The position numbers and the translations under genes are program-made. From positions 54,927 through 118,926 of the forward strand of contig WEDG01003363.1 in the NCBI GenBank assembly GCA_017591395.1: DNA of 64,000 bases. Direction: 5' to 3'. Position 1 is the first letter of the stretch; each line of letters begins with the position of its first letter. The notes under the pieces were generated by a model. The model was not told the origin of the DNA, did not search any database, and saw only the letters and a program-made list of their open reading frames with translations. Shown here piece after piece: positions 61,167-64,000 of this stretch. The DNA comes from Schistocephalus solidus (Eukaryota > Platyhelminthes > Cestoda > Diphyllobothriidea > Diphyllobothriidae).

Positions 61167-62955
61167 AAAAAGGTGATCTCATGGACTAAAAGTGTATTGT
61201 TCTGACGTTTCATAAGCATACAAGCTTCCATCGTCAGAGTATTGAGTTTTGTACCGCGTCTCACAGTATTTATAGGGGGTGATAGCCATTTTGTAACACA
61301 GGGTTGACTGTACGGGTTTACCTTAACAGTGTACTTTATAGAAGGAGGGGGTTGGGGAGTCCTTTATTGGCTTTGGCGTTTTTTGCCGGCATACACACAG
61401 GAAGCAGGGTGAAGAAGGGGGAAGGAGGAAATTGCTGTCAGTTAAAATGTCTCTCGTTGAGGGGGGCGGCGATTTTCTGGGTCCGCATTGACCTTAATCG
61501 GCGCCCTGGGTCGATAATCATGTCAGTTTTCTGAGTGCGTGTCTACTCGTCTATCGGGGTAGTAATTGATGTGGCGGCACTCATGACTACGCCTTCGTCG
61601 GCTCCGAATTGTGGCGTGGTTAGGTGCATATCCGTCCTAGGTTCTCCCGCGGTGGAATTCACGTTTGCCCTTATTCCGTGTTTGCTCTTACGTTCAATGA
61701 GCTGCACCCGGAGGGCCTGGTAGGCTGCCGGAAGGGCGACACAACGGTTGATCGACGTAGACTTCGTGTGCCAGGCTTAAATTGTTTCCCTGGTTACGCG
61801 GTCATTTCCTCGACCCAGGATTTTGGCGTTTTGAAAGGCAAACGTGTGCCCAAAGTTTGCACAGTGTTCCGCCACCAGGGACAATGGGTGCATTCTGCTC
61901 ACTGCCCGCACGTGTTCGGTAACACGGGTCTGCAAACGATTCCCTATCTCTCCGACGTAGTTAACTTCACAGGAGTCACATTGGATCCGGTAGATGATGT
62001 TTGACGTCTCACCTCGTGGAAGGGGGGCTTTCAGTCTCACAATTATATTCCGAATGGTTGAATCCAGTTAATGGGCGATTCCGCTCCTCAGCGGTCTGGG
62101 GAGGCGGGAAACTGCCTCAGAGACGCCGTCAATGTATGGCAGTGCATGCCAGACTTTTGACTGTTCTGTTACCAGATTTTGTCTTGGTTTGGCCAGCCTG
62201 CTGCACTCGATGAAATTACAAGGGTATCCGTTGGCCATGAAAAGGCGCTGGAGGTAGCGGAGTTCGGCCCTTTTGTCGTCCGACTCGCTGCAATGTGTTT
62301 CTGCCCTTCTGTAGAGAGTTCGCACACAGCTGCGTTTGTGGCACAACGGGTGCTTACTGTGGTAACTTAAGATTTGGCATGTGTTGGTCGCCTTCCTATA
62401 AACCATAGTTTTTATGTGCCCGTTGGATTTTCGATGAACAAGAACATCCAGGAATGGCAGTTGGTTGTTAATTTCGGCCTCCATTGTAAATTGGATATCC
62501 GGGAAAACGGAATTCAGAATGCTATTGAATTCTTCGATCATTTCTCGTTTGAGGATGACGAAGGTATCGTCGAAGTATCATATCCAAAACGTTGGCCTGT
62601 ACTTTGCGAAAACCAGAGTCTCAAGCTTTTGGAGAACTGCCTCAGCGATGAAGCCCGAGAGCGGCGATCCCATTTGCGTCCCTCTGATCTGCTCGTACAT
62701 GGTCCCCTCGAAGGTAAAGTACGTCTTCAAAAAGAATTTTAAGAGTTGAACAGATGTCCCCGCTTCACCGACTCACCTGCATCATCGTACTGCTTCTCAA
62801 GCAATTTGCTTACCGTTTTGACTGCTAAGTCCTGCGTGATTGAAGTGATAGAGAGGTGACATCAAATGACACCATGACCTCGTCTGCGGTGAGTCGCATT
62901 CCCCTGAGCCGTTCCAGGAACTGAGTAGCTGAAGTGACCGTTGTGGCTGTGAAAT
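61163..62955 (-). pseudogene. Penelope-like retroelement, 5'-truncated, RT plus GIY-YIG
   Basis: The most complete PLE here. On the minus strand, in order: VMVSFDVTSL (RT palm start, near 62860), a block with KFFLKTYFTFEGTMYEQ, RGTQMGSPLSGFIAE, YFDDTFVILKREM (catalytic DD near 62570), QLPFLDVLVHR, LCHKRSCVRTLYRRAETHC, LFMANGYPCNFIECSRLAK, then after the linker IIYRIQCDSCEVNYVGEIG with RVTEH (GIY-YIG endonuclease, 61900-62010). RT and endonuclease share one frame, interrupted by a TAA at 62068 and a TGA at 62578, with frameshifts near 62755 and 62860. The upstream RT part is missing at 62955, where 302-bp units begin. The 3' end shares GAGATCACCTTTTTTCTCAT with other copies and ends at (TA)n. 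Confidence 0.88.
61204..61237 (-). ncRNA. Hammerhead-like motif near the PLE 3' end
   Basis: Minus strand: CTGACGA, a 19-nt arm with AAGC/GCTT pairing, GAA, ACGT (two-pair stem III), C. Stem I is weak here (only TC/AG-type pairs beside the core). PLEs are known to carry hammerheads with extremely short stem III in their terminal repeats, so the position is meaningful, but this copy is degenerate. Confidence 0.5.
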
Positions 62956-63089
62956 TGTGTGGCTCACCGATCTGCTTAAGTAACACTTATGTTCCGTTGT
63001 GCCCTGGAACTCAGACTAGAGCCCTCACAGGCGGTCGCATAGTGACGTGAAGCATATGTTGATAATGTGGAATCGACAAAGTCAAGGGA

Positions 63090-63134
63090 GACCGGAATGG
63101 CCATTTCTGGCTTATTAGCCGTCATCAGCCAGTC
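63090..63134 (-). ncRNA. Type I hammerhead ribozyme motif in 302-bp unit
   Basis: GACTGG/CCGGTC stem I, CTGATGA, GGCT-AATA-AGCC, GAA, ATGGCCAT, T. All elements present; sense to the LAR-type gene. Confidence 0.8.
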
Positions 63135-63154
63135 ATACCCAATCCCAATTGTGG

Positions 63155-63223
63155 CACACCTGGGATTCAAACCCGCAACCTTTGGTAATTGAGTCGAACC
63201 CTCTAACATTGAGCCACGGGCTC
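63155..63223 (-). promoter_or_regulatory. tRNA-like pol III promoter of a 302-bp unit
   Basis: A-box TGGCTCAATGTTAGAGGG and B-box-like GGTTTGAATCC; slightly decayed. Confidence 0.75.
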
Positions 63224-63391
63224 GTTGCTTTGTCGGTTGCGATCGGACATATGATGATAGTGTGTGGCTCACCGATCTGCTTAAGGAACATTTATGTTCC
63301 TTTGTGCCCTGGAACTCAGACTAGAGCCCTCACAGGTGGTTGCATAGCAACGTGTAGCATATGATGAAGTGGAACCGACAAAGACAAGGGA

Positions 63392-63436
63392 GACCGGAAT
63401 TGCCATTTCTGGCTTATTAGCCGTCATCAGCCAGTC
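63392..63436 (-). ncRNA. Type I hammerhead ribozyme motif in 302-bp unit
   Basis: As the motif at 63090, with one change in stem III (ATGGCAAT). Confidence 0.78.
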
Positions 63437-63456
63437 ATGCCCAATCCCAAGTGTGG

Positions 63457-63525
63457 CACACCTTGGATTCAAACCCGCGACCTTTGGTAATTGAGTCGAA
63501 TGCTCTACCATTGAGACACGGGCTC
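63457..63525 (-). promoter_or_regulatory. tRNA-like pol III promoter of a 302-bp unit
   Basis: A-box TGTCTCAATGGTAGAGCA and B-box-like GGTTTGAATCC. Confidence 0.72.
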
Positions 63526-63693
63526 GTTGCTTTGTCGGTTGTGATCGGGAATATGATGATAGTGTGTGGCTAACCGATCTGCTTAAGGAACATTTATGTT
63601 GCGTTATGCCCTGGAACTCAGACTAGAGCCCTCACAGGCGGTTGCATAGTGACGTGTAGAATATGATGAAGTGGAACCGACAAAGACAAGGGA

Positions 63694-63738
63694 GACTGGA
63701 ATTGCCATTTTTGGCTTATTAGCCGTCATCAGCCAGTC
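63694..63738 (-). ncRNA. Type I hammerhead ribozyme motif in 302-bp unit
   Basis: GACTGG/CCAGTC perfect stem I, CTGATGA, GGCT-AATA-AGCC; the GAAA region reads AAAA and stem III ATGGCAAT, so one core base is changed. Confidence 0.68.
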
Positions 63739-63764
63739 ATGCCCAATCCCAAGTGTGGCAAACC

Positions 63765-63786
63765 TATATATATATATATATATATC
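63765..63786. repeat. (TA)n microsatellite
   Basis: About 22 nt, truncating the last 302-bp unit. The remaining 214 bases to the window end show nothing recognisable. Confidence 0.9.
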
Positions 63787-64000
63787 GGGTAAATAATTTC
63801 TGAAGTTATTAAGTGCAGGACATGGAGTCAGGTGCTTCGGACATGACTTTTTAGGGTCAGACCCGAAATTTCAATGAACATTTGGGTCGAAGACAATCAA
63901 CCACTGTGGAATAACCACGTAATGCCCATTCTACAAACAAGAAGTACTACAAGTAGTATGAATCTTAGTATGAGCAAAAAGACGTTATACCGTACTTCCG

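Larger units (their letters stand above)
62956..63764 (-). mobile_element. Tandem 302-bp-family elements, minus orientation, three units
   Basis: Ribozyme cores at 63090, 63392 and 63694, 302 bp apart. The units are very similar to each other and contain tRNA-like heads at about 63155-63223 and 63457-63525. The third head is cut off and replaced by (TA)n at 63765. The left end joins the truncated PLE directly. Confidence 0.9.

Noticed and set aside
57767..63764. CRISPR array
   Set aside because: Repeats are far too long, have no variable spacers and lie in a eukaryotic intron-like context.

Overview
This is a eukaryotic, intron-dominated window, most likely from a parasitic flatworm (a trematode or a diphyllobothriid-type tapeworm). 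That placement is an inference from three things: a metazoan LAR-type receptor with very long introns, many decayed Penelope-like elements (PLEs) with GIY-YIG domains, and tandem repeats carrying hammerhead ribozymes, one type combined with a tRNA-like promoter as in the schistosome SM-alpha family. The species cannot be read from the sequence.

The only host gene I can support lies on the minus strand. Four consecutive coding exons (41772-42092, 7621-7965, 5504-5596, 4661-4966) have AG acceptors and GT donors, and every junction is phase 1, so the reading frame runs through all four. They encode three fibronectin type III (FN3) domains that best match FN3-5, FN3-6 and FN3-7 of LAR/PTPRF-type receptor tyrosine phosphatases. 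One intron between them is 33.8 kb. The Ig domains and earlier FN3 domains must lie beyond 42 kb or outside the window. The later FN3, transmembrane and phosphatase exons lie below position 1.

Regions: 1-4660 is intron without recognised content. 4661-7965 holds three exons plus two tRNA-like SINE heads. 7966-41771 is the giant intron, with copies of a GGTTA-rich dispersed repeat, a pre-miRNA-sized hairpin near 15.0 kb, old copies of the 302-bp element (25.8, 27.9, 29.8 kb), a Tc1/mariner-like remnant (about 26.8-27.2 kb), a perfect palindrome (28.7 kb) and a PLE remnant (39.0 kb). 42093-54100 is mostly unique sequence with one 373-bp MITE-like element. 54.1-63.8 kb is a dense retroelement cluster.

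That cluster is the most interesting part. It contains (i) six head-to-tail copies of a ~235-bp unit, each with a type I hammerhead ribozyme motif; (ii) 302-bp units, in tandem on both strands, that combine a tRNA-like pol III promoter with a second, different hammerhead motif; (iii) five 5'-truncated PLE fragments (RT and/or GIY-YIG), one with a hammerhead-like motif near its 3' end; and (iv) (TA)n arrays at most element boundaries. This suggests retrozyme-like elements whose tandem transcripts cut themselves into monomers (circularisation possible) and which may be mobilised by PLE reverse transcriptase. Cleavage and mobilisation are inferences. The ribozyme cores, stem pairings and unit spacings are read directly from the sequence, with an uncertainty of about 1-2 bases in some coordinates.
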